Notes: generated by a model from the sequence alone, not told the origin. A stretch of 64,000 bases of DNA from Oscillospiraceae bacterium (GCA_020025515.1 JAHHRZ010000001.1:62001-126000), one strand, 5' to 3'. Positions 32,586-42,244 are shown, counted from the first letter of the stretch. A program made the numbers and translations.

Positions 32586-33575
32586 TTATTCCACTTCCAG
32601 CCGGGACTGGGAAAGGTCGATGGTAATGCGGGTTCCTTTGTCTACCACCGATTCTGCCTGGATGGTGTGGCCCAGATTGCTGCAGATCCGCTTACATAGA
32701 TACAGCCCGATGCCGCTGGCCTTTTTATCCGCTCTGCCATGATACCCCGTGTAGCCGTTTTCAAAGATCCGTGGGAGATCTTCCGCAGCGATTCCCATGC
32801 CGGTATCTGTGATGCACAGTTTTTTCTGGGGCGCAAGGGAGATGGTGATGCTGCCGGAAGGAGTGTATTTCAGGGCGTTGGAAAGGACCTGTTCAATGAC
32901 AAAGGACAGCCATTTTTCATCGGTGATGACGGAGGCATTCACGCCTTCATAGACCAGCTTCAGCTTGCGGCCGATAAATTCGCCGGCGAATTTCTTCACC
33001 GCCTGACGGATAATGGAATCCAGATCGCAGGATTTAATCACATAGTCGCTGGAGCGGCCATCCAGCTTTAGAAACATCAGCACCATTTCCACATACTGCT
33101 CCACCCGAAACAGATCCGCAGTGACTTTTCTGGACAGGGCCGAATCGTCATTTTGCAGATTCAGCCTCATAGAGGCGATGGGAGTCTTAATTTGATGGGC
33201 CCAGACCGTGTAGTAATCGATCATATCGGAATACCGACGGCTTGCCTCGGAGTGAAGCGCCGCCTGCTGGGCACAGAGCAGGTGGATGATGTTCTGATAT
33301 GCGGCATCTTCCAGACCATCAATGGGAGGGAATTCCTCTGTGGATGCATCTGTAAAGGTCTGAATCTGCGTCAGCCTTTGATACTTCTCTTTTACCCTGA
33401 GAAAATCCAGCCATAGGAACACCAGTCCGATCAGAATGCACAGAGCCGCAGGGTACAAAATGGCTTTCACGGGAAGCCGGTACAGCGCGAAGGAAAGAAT
33501 AAAAACGCAGCACAGCAGCAGTCCAAGGCAGAAACCACGCCGCCGCTGCCGGAGATATTGCCAAAAAAGCTTCAT
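32586..33575 (-). CDS. BceS-like intramembrane-sensing histidine kinase
   Basis: 329 residues. Two close membrane helices (~13-55) with almost no extracellular loop mark the intramembrane-sensing class that depends on a BceAB transporter for its signal. H-box VWAHQIKTPIASMRL near residue 125, N-box VLSNALKYTPSG, G boxes ITDTGMGI and ASGIGLYL. Sixteen bases after the response regulator gene. Confidence 0.92.
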   Translation of the reverse strand: MKLFWQYLRQRRRGFCLGLLLCCVFILSFALYRLPVKAILYPAALCILIGLVFLWLDFLRVKEKYQRLTQIQTFTDASTEEFPPIDGLEDAAYQNIIHLLCAQQAALHSEASRRYSDMIDYYTVWAHQIKTPIASMRLNLQNDDSALSRKVTADLFRVEQYVEMVLMFLKLDGRSSDYVIKSCDLDSIIRQAVKKFAGEFIGRKLKLVYEGVNASVITDEKWLSFVIEQVLSNALKYTPSGSITISLAPQKKLCITDTGMGIAAEDLPRIFENGYTGYHGRADKKASGIGLYLCKRICSNLGHTIQAESVVDKGTRITIDLSQSRLEVE

Positions 33576-33591
33576 TGAGGTTGCCTTTCTT

Positions 33592-34266
33592 TTAATCTAA
33601 GACGACATAGCCCAGGCCAAACTTGGTGGTAATAAAGTCCTTGAGACCGGCCCCGTCCAGCTTTTTTCGGAGACGATTCACATTGACGGACAGCGTGTTT
33701 TCGTCCACGAAGCAGTCGGATTCCCAAAGGGCCTTCATCAGTTTTTCCCGGCTGACTACCTTTCCTTTGCTCTGCATCAAAATGAGAAGGATTTTATATT
33801 CATTTTTGCTCAGAGCAATTTTGTTGTTGCGGTAGGTAAAGGTATTGTCGGCGGTATTGAGCAGTGCCCCCCGATGTTCCAGAACCGGAACGGAAGAAGC
33901 AAAGTCATAGGTTCTGCGGAGCAAGGCCTGCACCTTTGCCATCAGTACGCTTTGGTCAAAGGGCTTTGCAATAAAGTCGTCCCCGCCCATGTTCATTGCC
34001 ATGATAATATTCATGTTGTCAGAGGCGGAGGAAATGAAGATAATGGGCACCTTCGAGGCTTTGCGGATTTCGTTACACCAGTGGTATCCGTTAAAAAAGG
34101 GCAGACCGATGTCCAGCAGAATGATGTGTGGGTCAAAGGCGGCAAACTCCGCCAGCACATTGCGGAAATTTTGGACGCAATGGACCTGCAATTCCCACAT
34201 TTCCGCCTGCTCTTTGATGGCATTTGCAATTCCAATGTCGTCTTCTATAATGAGTAATCGGTACAT
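33592..34266 (-). CDS. BceR-like response regulator (OmpR family)
   Basis: 224 residues from ATG 34266, chosen because MYRLLIIEDD is the usual receiver start and GAAGGAAA precedes it. The phosphoacceptor Asp is in ILLDIGLPFF; the C-terminal winged helix ends with VNRLRKKLDG and GLGYV. It should activate bceAB through the box at 32568. First gene of the module. Confidence 0.93.
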   Translation of the reverse strand: MYRLLIIEDDIGIANAIKEQAEMWELQVHCVQNFRNVLAEFAAFDPHIILLDIGLPFFNGYHWCNEIRKASKVPIIFISSASDNMNIIMAMNMGGDDFIAKPFDQSVLMAKVQALLRRTYDFASSVPVLEHRGALLNTADNTFTYRNNKIALSKNEYKILLILMQSKGKVVSREKLMKALWESDCFVDENTLSVNVNRLRKKLDGAGLKDFITTKFGLGYVVLD

Positions 34267-34316
34267 AGAGTTTCCTTCTTTTTCTGAAAAGCGGTTTATG
34301 GAAAAAGCGCTGCCAA

Positions 34317-34646
34317 TCAAGGCAGCAGCTCTATGAATTTCTCAAGAAATGCTTCTTCTCCATAGGTGTTCATCTTAAAAAACATGGCTTCACTGCCGCC
34401 GGCGGTGATAGCGCAGAGGTGAACAGGGCCGGACTCTGCCTGAAACAGGGTGACACTGAGGCTGACACGGTTGCTGCCCAGATAGCTGTATCGCTCAAAG
34501 ACACGGACGCTGCACCGGGCATTTCCGGCAGAAAAGTCACAGGAATCTTCCAAAGAGGCAGAGACGCTGCCGCTGAGAATTCCTTTTTCGATGGTTTTTA
34601 ACAGACAATCAAAATTTTCATAGTACACATGCTCAAACTTTGCCAT
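34317..34646 (-). CDS. DUF6054 family protein
   Basis: 109 residues, start ATG behind AGGAGGT. I recognise the family by the pattern SASLEDSCDF, CSVRVFERYSYLG and FFKMNTYGEEAFLE. There is no signal peptide or membrane segment. Function is unknown; it lies between a zinc-ribbon membrane protein and the BceR gene on the same strand. Confidence 0.65.
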   Translation of the reverse strand: MAKFEHVYYENFDCLLKTIEKGILSGSVSASLEDSCDFSAGNARCSVRVFERYSYLGSNRVSLSVTLFQAESGPVHLCAITAGGSEAMFFKMNTYGEEAFLEKFIELLP

Positions 34647-34655
34647 GGGACCTCC

Positions 34656-35030
34656 TTAGGGCAGTTCTCTGCCGCACTTGTTGCAAAATTGATAGGCTTC
34701 GTCCACCTGTGCGCCGCAGTAAGGGCAAAAGGCGCTGCCTCCTTCGTGGGAAGCAGTATGTTTTTCCGGATGAAAGCGTTGGTTTAAGGGGTCTGGTTCT
34801 TCTGCATCATCCGTAATGTCAAAGGCAGAATAGCGATGTTTGCCGGTGGCATTTTTGAACTGATATATGGTAGAGACAATGGCAATGCCGGTCCAGAAAA
34901 GGCCAAACAAGGCAAAAAACGGAGAGGCCTTTGAGGCAGCAATCGTCCAGACAATGCCAATGCAAATCATAAAAATGCCGGTGACGCCGCCCATCATAGA
35001 GGGGCCTCTGCCGGGTTTGATATGTTTCAT
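34656..35030 (-). CDS. Small membrane protein with C-terminal zinc ribbon
   Basis: 124 residues: two membrane helices (~13-33 and ~37-57), a polar linker, and a zinc ribbon CPYCG-x11-CNKCG at the C-terminus facing the cytoplasm by charge. Similar proteins are common in Clostridia and have no defined role. Nine bases upstream of the DUF6054 gene, probably one transcript. Confidence 0.72.
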   Translation of the reverse strand: MKHIKPGRGPSMMGGVTGIFMICIGIVWTIAASKASPFFALFGLFWTGIAIVSTIYQFKNATGKHRYSAFDITDDAEEPDPLNQRFHPEKHTASHEGGSAFCPYCGAQVDEAYQFCNKCGRELP

Positions 35031-35139
35031 GGTAGGTCCTCCTTGCTGATGTCAGCAGTCTCCAAGCGGAGAGAAAAGGCAGTGCATCTATTGCGCTATG
35101 GCAGTATTTTACCCCTAGTATCGGAGTCTTGTCAAGTAG

Positions 35140-35184
35140 AAAAAGAATTCAGGTGCTGTCTTAACGGAGAAAAGACAGCACCTG
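35140..35184 (-). terminator. Terminator after the activase-like gene
   Basis: CAGGTGCTGTCTT / AAGACAGCACCTG, 13-bp stem, followed on the minus strand by AATTCTTTTTC; four bases from the stop codon at 35188. Confidence 0.88.
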
Positions 35185-35187
35185 ATT

Positions 35188-38100
35188 TTATACGTTTTGT
35201 GCCTGTAAGGAAAGGGATTCCTTTTCTTTGGCAGTGGAGAGCATCAGCTTGATGCGGTTGAGCTGGTTCACCTCGCTGGCACCGGCATCATAGTCCACGG
35301 CGGCAATATTGGCCTGGGGGTAGGCCTTTCGCAGGGCCTTGATGACGCCTTTTCCTACCACATGGTTGGGCAGACAGGCAAAGGGCTGGATGCACACGAT
35401 ATTGTTGACGCCGCTGGTAATGAGCTCCAGCATTTCTCCTGTCAGGAACCACCCTTCGCCGTACTGATTTCCCAGAGAGAGGAAGGGCTTGGTCTGCTGG
35501 GCGATGGTTTCAATGGATGCGGGAGGCTCAAAGCGTCTGCTCTTGGCAAGGGCATCCAGGGCGGGCTTGCGGATTTTGCGAATGAGCTTTATGCCGGTAT
35601 CGCAAAGGAGCCTGCTGGATTTTTTTGCCCCCAGAAATTCAGCTTTGTAGTTGCTGTTATAGAGGGCGTAGTTCATGAAATCCATGAGATCCGGCACTAC
35701 GGCCTCAGCCCCCTCCCGCTCCAGAAGGTCCACCAGATGATTGTTTGCAAGCGGCATGTATTTGACCAGAATTTCACCGACCACACCCACCCGGGGCTTA
35801 TGTAGTCCGGTCTGGAGGGGAAGATGGTCAAACTCTTCCACAAGGTCTGCGCAGATCTCTTTGTAGTGACGCATACTGTGTTTGTCCATGAGCGCCGTAG
35901 TACACAGATCACGCCATTTTTCATGGAGGGCATTGGCAGAGCCGGGAACTTTTTCATAGGGACGGACCCGGTACAGGCACCGCATGAGAAGGTCTCCGTA
36001 GACAAGGGCCTGGGCGGCATCCACTACAAGCCCCGGTGTAAGACGCAGGCCGGGGTTTTTTTCCATGCCGTTGGCGTTCAGGGAAATGACAGGGATGTGA
36101 GACAGGCCCGCCTTATCCAACGCCCGCCGGATAAAGGCCACATAGTTGCTGGCCCGGCAGCAGCCGCCGGTCTGGGTCATCATAATGGCCAGCTTGCTGG
36201 TGTCATACTTGCCGGAGAGCACCGCCTGCATGATCTGTCCCACCACGGTAATGGAGGGGAAGCAGGCATCGTTGTTCACATATTTAAGACCCACATCAAT
36301 GGCGGAACGGTTGTCGTTGTTCAGAATTTCGATGTGATAGCCATGCTTGGCAAAGACTGGGCCGATGAGGTCAAAATGGATGGGACTCATTTGGGGGGCC
36401 AGAATGGTATAGCCCTGCCGGTACATCTCCTTTGTGAATTCCGTCCGCTTGTACTGCTGATGGACGGGGGCGGCGGTGATGTGCTTTTCCTGCCGAAGGT
36501 CCATGGCTGCCAGCAAGCTGCGGATGCGGATTCTGACGGCGCCCAGATTGGTGATTTCGTCGATTTTCAGCAGGGTATAGAGCTTGTTGCTCTTTTCCAG
36601 AATCTCACAGACCTGATCGGTGGTGACGGCATCCAGACCGCAGCCGAAGGAATTGAGCTGAATCAGCTCCAGGTCATTTCGTGCAGCCACAAATTGCGCG
36701 GCGTTATAAAGCCGGGAGTGATAGACCCACTGATCTACCACACGCAGGGGGCGTTCCGGCAGGAACTCCAGAGGCAGGCTGTCCTCGGTGAATACGGTAA
36801 GACCATAGGAGGCAATGAGCTCCGGGATTCCGTGGTTGATCTCCGGGTCCATATGATAGGGCCTTCCTGCCAGCACAATGCCGCGGCCCCCGTGCTGCTC
36901 CATATCCAGCAAAAGCCGTCTGCCTTCCGCCCGGATATCTTCCTTGGCTTTCAGTTGTTCTGCCCATGCTTCGTGGACAGCGGCCCGCACCTCGGACTCC
37001 GGGATGTTCCATTCCTCTGCGGCGGTTTTGACCAGACGGTCAGCGGCGGTTTTTTCACTGGTAAAGGCGATAAAAGGACGGAGGTAGCGCACATCTCCTT
37101 CGGTAATGGCTTCCACGTTGTTTTTGATATTTTCAGCGTAGGAAATCACAATGGGACAATTAAAGTGATTCTGGGCCTGCTTGGTCTCCTGATGTTCATA
37201 GAACACGCAGGGATGGAAAATGGTTTTGATTCCCTGATTCACCAGCCATTGCACATGGCCGTGGGACATTTTGGCGGGATAGCACTCAGACTCGGAGGGG
37301 ATGGACTCGATTCCAAGCTCATAGATCTTCCTTGTGGAATAGGGGGAGAGCATCACCCGGAAGCCAAGCCGCCGGAAAAAGGTGGCCCAGAAGGGGTAAT
37401 TTTCATAGAGATTCAGCACTCTGGGAATGCCGATGGTTCCCCGTGTGGCCTCGGATTCTGACAGGGGAGGGTAGTCCTCAAAAATCCGCTTGCGCTTATA
37501 GGCCATCATATTGGGAGCCTTGGGGCCTTTGCCGCTTCCGCCGGCTCCTTTTTCGCAGCGGTTTCCGCTGATGTGCTTGCGGCCGTCGGAAAACCGATTT
37601 ACGGTAAGCATACAGTTGTTGGAGCAGCCGCCGCAGCGAACAGAGCTGGAAGTATAGGAAAGATTTACGATCTCATTCAGAGGAAGGGTCGTGGTTTTTT
37701 CCCCTGTATCGTGGCTTCTTGCCACCAAAGCGGCACCGAAGGCACCCATAAGCCCGGAGATATCCGGGCAGGTGGCATGGACCCCGGAGATTTTTTCAAA
37801 GGCCCGCAGAACCGCCTGATTATGGAAGGTGCCCCCCTGCACCACAATGTGGGTCCCCAGATCCTGGCTGGAGGCCAGCTTGATCACCTTGTACAGGGCA
37901 TTTTTGATGACGGAGTAAGCAAGACCTGCGGAAATATCCGATACCCCGGCTCCTTCTTTCTGGGCCTGCTTCACATTGGAATTCATAAACACGGTGCACC
38001 GGGTTCCCAGATCCACCGGGGCTTTGGCAAAGAGAGCCTTCTGGGCAAACTCCTGGGCGGTATATCCCATGGAGGAGGCAAAGTTCTCGATAAAAGAGCC

Positions 38101-39447
38101 GCAGCCGGAAGAACAGGCTTCGTTGAGCAAAATGGTGTCCACGGTGCCGTTTTTCAGCTTGATGCATTTCATATCCTGACCGCCGATGTCCAGCACACAG
38201 TCCACATCGGGGTCAAAGAAAGAGGCGGCGGTGCAATGGGCGATGGTCTCTACCACCCCTTCATCCAGAGAGAATGCGGACTTCAAAAGGGATTCGCCGT
38301 ATCCGGTGGAGCAGGAGCGGGCAATGACTGCGCTTTCGGGGAGGGCCTCTTTCAGAAGGCCAATGGCTTCTTTGGCGGTCCGGATGGGGTCGGCCTGATT
38401 GTTGGCGTAATGGGAAAACAGCAATTCTCCCTTGCTTCCCACCAGGACCAGCTTTGTGGTGGTGGAGCCGGCGTCAATGCCCAGATAGCAGGGCCCCTTG
38501 TACTGACTCAGGTCTGCCTTTTCCACAATATTTCGGTTGTGCCGCTGCTGAAAGGCCTGAAACTCCTCTTCATTGCGGAACAGAGGCTCCAGACGGGGCA
38601 TTTCAAAGGCGACGGGAACGCCCCGCTCCAGCTGCTCCAGAAGCTGCTCCAGGGACACCACCGGGGAGGCTTCCGATTCCAGTGCCGCCCCCATGGCGGC
38701 AAAGAGATGGGAATTTTCCGGATCAACGGTGGTTTCCGGGGTCAGATGCAGGGTGCGGATAAAGGCCTGCTTCAGCTCTGACAGGAAATGCAGAGGGCCG
38801 CCCAGAAATGCCACACAGCCCCGAATGGGCTTGCCGCAGGCCAGACCGGAAATGGTCTGGTTGACCACCGCCTGAAAAATGGAAGCGGCCAGGTCGGCCC
38901 GTGTGGCACCCTCGTTGATAAGGGGCTGAATATCGGTTTTCGCAAACACGCCGCACCGGGCGGCAATGGGGTAGATCTGCTGATAGTCTTTGGCTGCTTC
39001 GTTGAGGCCCTGGGCATCGGTTTGCAGCAGGGCTGCCATTTGGTCGATGAAAGAGCCCGTGCCGCCGGCACAGACCCCATTCATCCGTTCTTCCAGAGTG
39101 CCCCGAAAGTAGATGATCTTGGCATCCTCACCGCCCAGCTCAATGGCCACATCGGTTTGAGGTGCGGTGGATTTCAAGGCGGTGGCCACTGCCACCACCT
39201 CCTGTACAAAGGGAATGGACAGCGCCTTTCCCAGATTGATTGCGCCGGAGCCAGTGATGCTGATGTGCAGGCTGCATTCTCCCAGTGCTTTCTGTGCATC
39301 GGACAGCAAGGCTTTCAAGGTTTGCTGGGTGTGAGCGTGGTGGCGGCGAAAGTCGCTGTACAGCGTTTGTCCGATTTGATTCAGAATGACCAGCTTGACA
39401 GTTGTGGAACCAATGTCGATGCCGGCTCTATATATCTCTGTATTCAT
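35188..39447 (-). CDS. Giant 2-hydroxyacyl-CoA dehydratase activase-like protein
   Basis: 1419 residues from ATG 39447, with GGAGG upstream; a TTG six codons earlier overlaps that site. It carries two tandem BadF/HgdC-type ASKHA ATPase domains: GIDIGSTTVKL near residue 10, then GIDAGSTTTKLVL near residue 320. The cluster-binding Cys regions read CAGGTGSF and CSSGCGSF. A DUF2229 block follows (~670-900, GIPRVLNLYENYPFW), then a C-terminal dehydratase-subunit-like half (~900-1400). Such proteins use ATP to drive low-potential electron transfer to radical dehydratases or corrinoid proteins. No dehydratase operon is nearby, so the partner is unknown. Confidence 0.85.
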   Translation of the reverse strand: MNTEIYRAGIDIGSTTVKLVILNQIGQTLYSDFRRHHAHTQQTLKALLSDAQKALGECSLHISITGSGAINLGKALSIPFVQEVVAVATALKSTAPQTDVAIELGGEDAKIIYFRGTLEERMNGVCAGGTGSFIDQMAALLQTDAQGLNEAAKDYQQIYPIAARCGVFAKTDIQPLINEGATRADLAASIFQAVVNQTISGLACGKPIRGCVAFLGGPLHFLSELKQAFIRTLHLTPETTVDPENSHLFAAMGAALESEASPVVSLEQLLEQLERGVPVAFEMPRLEPLFRNEEEFQAFQQRHNRNIVEKADLSQYKGPCYLGIDAGSTTTKLVLVGSKGELLFSHYANNQADPIRTAKEAIGLLKEALPESAVIARSCSTGYGESLLKSAFSLDEGVVETIAHCTAASFFDPDVDCVLDIGGQDMKCIKLKNGTVDTILLNEACSSGCGSFIENFASSMGYTAQEFAQKALFAKAPVDLGTRCTVFMNSNVKQAQKEGAGVSDISAGLAYSVIKNALYKVIKLASSQDLGTHIVVQGGTFHNQAVLRAFEKISGVHATCPDISGLMGAFGAALVARSHDTGEKTTTLPLNEIVNLSYTSSSVRCGGCSNNCMLTVNRFSDGRKHISGNRCEKGAGGSGKGPKAPNMMAYKRKRIFEDYPPLSESEATRGTIGIPRVLNLYENYPFWATFFRRLGFRVMLSPYSTRKIYELGIESIPSESECYPAKMSHGHVQWLVNQGIKTIFHPCVFYEHQETKQAQNHFNCPIVISYAENIKNNVEAITEGDVRYLRPFIAFTSEKTAADRLVKTAAEEWNIPESEVRAAVHEAWAEQLKAKEDIRAEGRRLLLDMEQHGGRGIVLAGRPYHMDPEINHGIPELIASYGLTVFTEDSLPLEFLPERPLRVVDQWVYHSRLYNAAQFVAARNDLELIQLNSFGCGLDAVTTDQVCEILEKSNKLYTLLKIDEITNLGAVRIRIRSLLAAMDLRQEKHITAAPVHQQYKRTEFTKEMYRQGYTILAPQMSPIHFDLIGPVFAKHGYHIEILNNDNRSAIDVGLKYVNNDACFPSITVVGQIMQAVLSGKYDTSKLAIMMTQTGGCCRASNYVAFIRRALDKAGLSHIPVISLNANGMEKNPGLRLTPGLVVDAAQALVYGDLLMRCLYRVRPYEKVPGSANALHEKWRDLCTTALMDKHSMRHYKEICADLVEEFDHLPLQTGLHKPRVGVVGEILVKYMPLANNHLVDLLEREGAEAVVPDLMDFMNYALYNSNYKAEFLGAKKSSRLLCDTGIKLIRKIRKPALDALAKSRRFEPPASIETIAQQTKPFLSLGNQYGEGWFLTGEMLELITSGVNNIVCIQPFACLPNHVVGKGVIKALRKAYPQANIAAVDYDAGASEVNQLNRIKLMLSTAKEKESLSLQAQNV

Positions 39448-39483
39448 AGGAACCTCCAATATCAAAAGAGCATCGATGTAACC

Positions 39484-40218
39484 TTACTTCTTCTTATGTC
39501 GCTTCCGCTGCGGGACCCCGGAGCCGTACATTTCCTTCAGATGGTCTGACAGAGAAAAGTCGGAGTGGAAGGGACGGAAGAAATTCAGCTTTTTGCCTTT
39601 TACGGGCTGAGATCTCCGAATGTGATCTTTGATGCCTTCGTATTTGAGAACCACAAGATTTTCGTCAGCAAACTTTTTAAGCTTCGCCATCAGCTGGGCG
39701 GAATGGGCCACATCAATGATGAGAATGCCATAAAACATTCCGATGAAAAAGGTAAAAGCCAGATTTTGCGACAGCCAGTTCAGTGCGTCCAGAATGTGAG
39801 GATGGACGAAGAGGCAATAGACCATTCCAATGGCGGCCCAAGCCAGAGAAAAGGCCGGGCAGATAATACCGTGAAAATTGCCCCACTGCTCGGAATAGTC
39901 CCACAGACGGACCTTCAGAAACCTGAGGCAGAAAATACCTGCCACCAGCTCAATCAGGGTCATGGCGACTGCCATGATGACCAGAACCACTACTTGGTTC
40001 CAGAGGGGATTTTGAATCGGGGATTGTTCTCCCAAAGAGGCCAAAAGGAACAAGGTACACAGACCAAATCCGTAAATTGGCACATAAGGGCCGGTACAAA
40101 AGCCGGGATTGATCCATTTTTTGCTTTTGCGCCGAAAATTTCTGTAAAATAATTCCAAAAACCAACCAAGAACAGAACCAATAAAAAAGAGAAACGCCAT
40201 TGTTAAAAGGATATTCAA
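39484..40218 (-). CDS. CmpB-type putative ABC transporter permease-like membrane protein
   Basis: 244 residues with about five to six membrane helices in the first ~175 and a basic cytoplasmic tail. The N-terminal FIGSVLGWFLELFYRNF and NPGFCTGPYVPIYGFG text is characteristic of the CmpB family (PF06541). Molecular role unproven. It is 36 bases upstream of the activase-like gene. Its promoter carries the same 20-bp motif as that of the adjacent two-component system, so it is a likely target of that regulator. Confidence 0.78.
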   Translation of the reverse strand: MNILLTMAFLFFIGSVLGWFLELFYRNFRRKSKKWINPGFCTGPYVPIYGFGLCTLFLLASLGEQSPIQNPLWNQVVVLVIMAVAMTLIELVAGIFCLRFLKVRLWDYSEQWGNFHGIICPAFSLAWAAIGMVYCLFVHPHILDALNWLSQNLAFTFFIGMFYGILIIDVAHSAQLMAKLKKFADENLVVLKYEGIKDHIRRSQPVKGKKLNFFRPFHSDFSLSDHLKEMYGSGVPQRKRHKKK

Positions 40219-40263
40219 AGCAGACCACCTACCATTCTATCTATATGCTTATGATACAGAAGA

Positions 40264-40283
40264 TTTCTAAACCGAAACGAAAC
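40264..40283 (-). promoter_or_regulatory. Candidate response-regulator site before the cmpB-like gene
   Basis: Minus-strand GTTTCGTTTCGGTTTAGAAA, identical in 19 of 20 bases to the site at 42107. Seven bases later comes TATCAT, a -10-like hexamer, with no -35 box; the ATG is ~46 bases downstream. Activator-type placement. Confidence 0.6.
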
Positions 40284-40301
40284 TGAACCTGTTTCCCCAT
40301 G

Positions 40302-40337
40302 AAAAAACAGGCTGCCCCAGGATGAGACAGCCTGCAT
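40302..40337 (-). terminator. Terminator of the two-component operon
   Basis: Minus-strand CAGGCTG / CAGCCTG stem with inner pairs, then TTTTTT, directly after the kinase stop. Confidence 0.85.
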
Positions 40338-40338
40338 A

Positions 40339-41403
40339 CTATGGATGAATGGGAAGTTCCACGGTGAAGGTGGTGATATCCTTGTTGCTGCTTACCTGGA
40401 TAGAGCCGCCATGGAGCTGGGTGACACGCTTTACAATGGCAAGGCCCACGCCGTTTCCCTCTGCGGCGTGAGATTGATCGGCCTGATAAAATTTGTTAAA
40501 GATCCGCTTCTGATTTTCCGGGGAGATTTCCGGCCCGGTATTTAAAATGGAGACGGAAATGGTGCTGGGAGATTCTGAGATCCGCACCTCTATGATCTGA
40601 TCCTGAGGAGAAAATTTAATGGCATTGTCCAGAAGATTGATCCAGACCTGTTTTAGGAGTTCTTCATTTGCATGGATGGTGTGCTCCCCAAAGGAGAGCA
40701 GAAAGTCCAGATTCTTTTTTTCCCACTTGGTTTCCAGCAATAAAATACAGCTCCGGATTTGCTCAGAGAGGTTGAATGAGCGGACATCGGTGAGAATGTT
40801 CTGATTTTCCACTTTTGTGAGATTCAGCACATTGGTGGCCATGCAGGCAAGGCGAAGAGATTCCCCTTCAATAATATTCATATATTCCTGCTTCACGGAT
40901 TCACTTAAATTGCCCCGTTGGAGGAGCTTGGCAAAGCCTGCAATGGACACAATGGGAGTTTTGAATTCATGGGAAAAATTATTGATAAAATCCGTTCGGA
41001 GCATTTCTGTGCTCTCCAGCTCCTGGGCCATTTTATTAAAGCTTTCGCAGACCTCCACAAAAGGAGGATACTTTGCCATGACGGGCCCCACATTGACACG
41101 GGTGTGAAAATCACCGGAGGCCAGCTGGTCCATGCTTTTGATCAGGTCCCGGAAGGGTTTCAGTGGGATTTTACTCACCCCCATAGAGATCAGAAGCCCG
41201 ATGGGAATGCTGACTAGAGCAATCAGCATCAGGATTTCCCCGGTGTGACCCACAGCGTCGGTGGTGATATCCAGAACATCCAGTTCAATCAGCAGATACA
41301 CCAGCGCCCCGGTGACAATGGAGTTTGCCAGCAGAGCAAGAAATACCACCACGGCAAACATGAGAAGCAGGCCAAAGTGGATTCTTTTTTTTCTATGGTT
41401 CAT
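40339..41403 (-). CDS. Sensor histidine kinase with HAMP domain
   Basis: 354 residues. Two membrane helices (~8-38 and ~50-72) with a very short outside loop, HAMP (~73-130), H-box NNFSHEFKTPIVSIAGF near residue 145, N-box INLLDNAIKFSP, and G boxes including GNGVGLAI. No large sensor domain, so it probably senses a membrane-linked cue. ATGA overlap with the response regulator gene. Confidence 0.93.
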   Translation of the reverse strand: MNHRKKRIHFGLLLMFAVVVFLALLANSIVTGALVYLLIELDVLDITTDAVGHTGEILMLIALVSIPIGLLISMGVSKIPLKPFRDLIKSMDQLASGDFHTRVNVGPVMAKYPPFVEVCESFNKMAQELESTEMLRTDFINNFSHEFKTPIVSIAGFAKLLQRGNLSESVKQEYMNIIEGESLRLACMATNVLNLTKVENQNILTDVRSFNLSEQIRSCILLLETKWEKKNLDFLLSFGEHTIHANEELLKQVWINLLDNAIKFSPQDQIIEVRISESPSTISVSILNTGPEISPENQKRIFNKFYQADQSHAAEGNGVGLAIVKRVTQLHGGSIQVSSNKDITTFTVELPIHP

Positions 41404-42077
41404 ACCTTCTTCACCACCTTGTAGCCCAGACCTCTCACGGATACGATTTCAAATTCCTCCCAGTTTTCAAATCGCTTGCGAAGTCTTCCAATGTGCACGG
41501 TGACGGTTTCCCACCCGGTCTCGCTGTCTGCACCCCAGATTTCGTCCATCAGCTGAATCCGGGTGAAGATTTTCCCGGGGTAGGACAGAAGCTTGTATAG
41601 GAGCATAAATTCCTTCTGAGGAAGCTCCTGGGTTTCTCCCCGTCTGGTGACGGTAAGGGCGTCATAGTCCAGGACCACATCTCCCACCGTGATTTTTCTC
41701 TCGCTGACGATCCGGGCACGGCGCAGCAGTGCCTTGATTCGGAGCAGCATTTCTTCTTCATCAATGGGCTTTGTCATATAGTCATCGGTGCCCACAAGAA
41801 AGCCCCTTTTCTTGTCCTCCGGCAGCTGCTTGGCAGATACCATGAGAATGGGCAGATTGTTGTTGCTGTCACGGAGGGTTTTTGTGAATGCATAGCCGTC
41901 CATCTGCGGCATCATCACATCCAGTACAACCAGATCGATATGAGTCTCATCCATCAGCGTAAGGGCGGCCTCTCCATTTTCTGCGGTGTATACGGTATAG
42001 TTCTCCGATTCCAAAACTGCCTTTAGTAATAATCTGGTACTCTTGTCGTCGTCCACAACCAAAATGTGAAACATCAT
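41400..42077 (-). CDS. OmpR-family response regulator
   Basis: 225 residues. Receiver with acidic pair VDDDKS, phosphoacceptor Asp in VVLDVMMPQ, and Lys in TKPIDEEE; winged-helix C-terminus ending VRGLGYKV. The 20-bp repeat 30 bases before its ATG recurs before the cmpB-like gene, pointing to autoregulation and a shared target. Confidence 0.93.
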   Translation of the reverse strand: MMFHILVVDDDKSTRLLLKAVLESENYTVYTAENGEAALTLMDETHIDLVVLDVMMPQMDGYAFTKTLRDSNNNLPILMVSAKQLPEDKKRGFLVGTDDYMTKPIDEEEMLLRIKALLRRARIVSERKITVGDVVLDYDALTVTRRGETQELPQKEFMLLYKLLSYPGKIFTRIQLMDEIWGADSETGWETVTVHIGRLRKRFENWEEFEIVSVRGLGYKVVKKV

Positions 42078-42106
42078 CGCTCACCTCATTGATAGTTTAC
42101 TCAAAG

Positions 42107-42126
42107 TTTCTAAACTGAAACGAAAC
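42107..42126 (-). promoter_or_regulatory. Candidate response-regulator site before its own gene
   Basis: Minus-strand GTTTCGTTTCAGTTTAGAAA, then seven bases and TAAACT as possible -10. It shares 19 of 20 bases and the spacing with the copy at 40264. The GTTTC-GTTTC-GTTTA pattern reads as direct repeats, as OmpR-family proteins bind. Confidence 0.6.
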
Positions 42127-42244
42127 ATACAATTTAACATATCATATGATGGAAAATATGGCCTGTCAAGGGAGTCTAATGGGAAGTATAGCTGGATTTT
42201 CAGTGCGTTTATAAAAAATTCACAAATAGAAGGCGTCCAAATTG

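Noticed and set aside
35824..37461. 545-codon plus-strand reading frame
   Set aside because: Antisense to the activase-like gene, caused by codon bias of the GC-rich gene.
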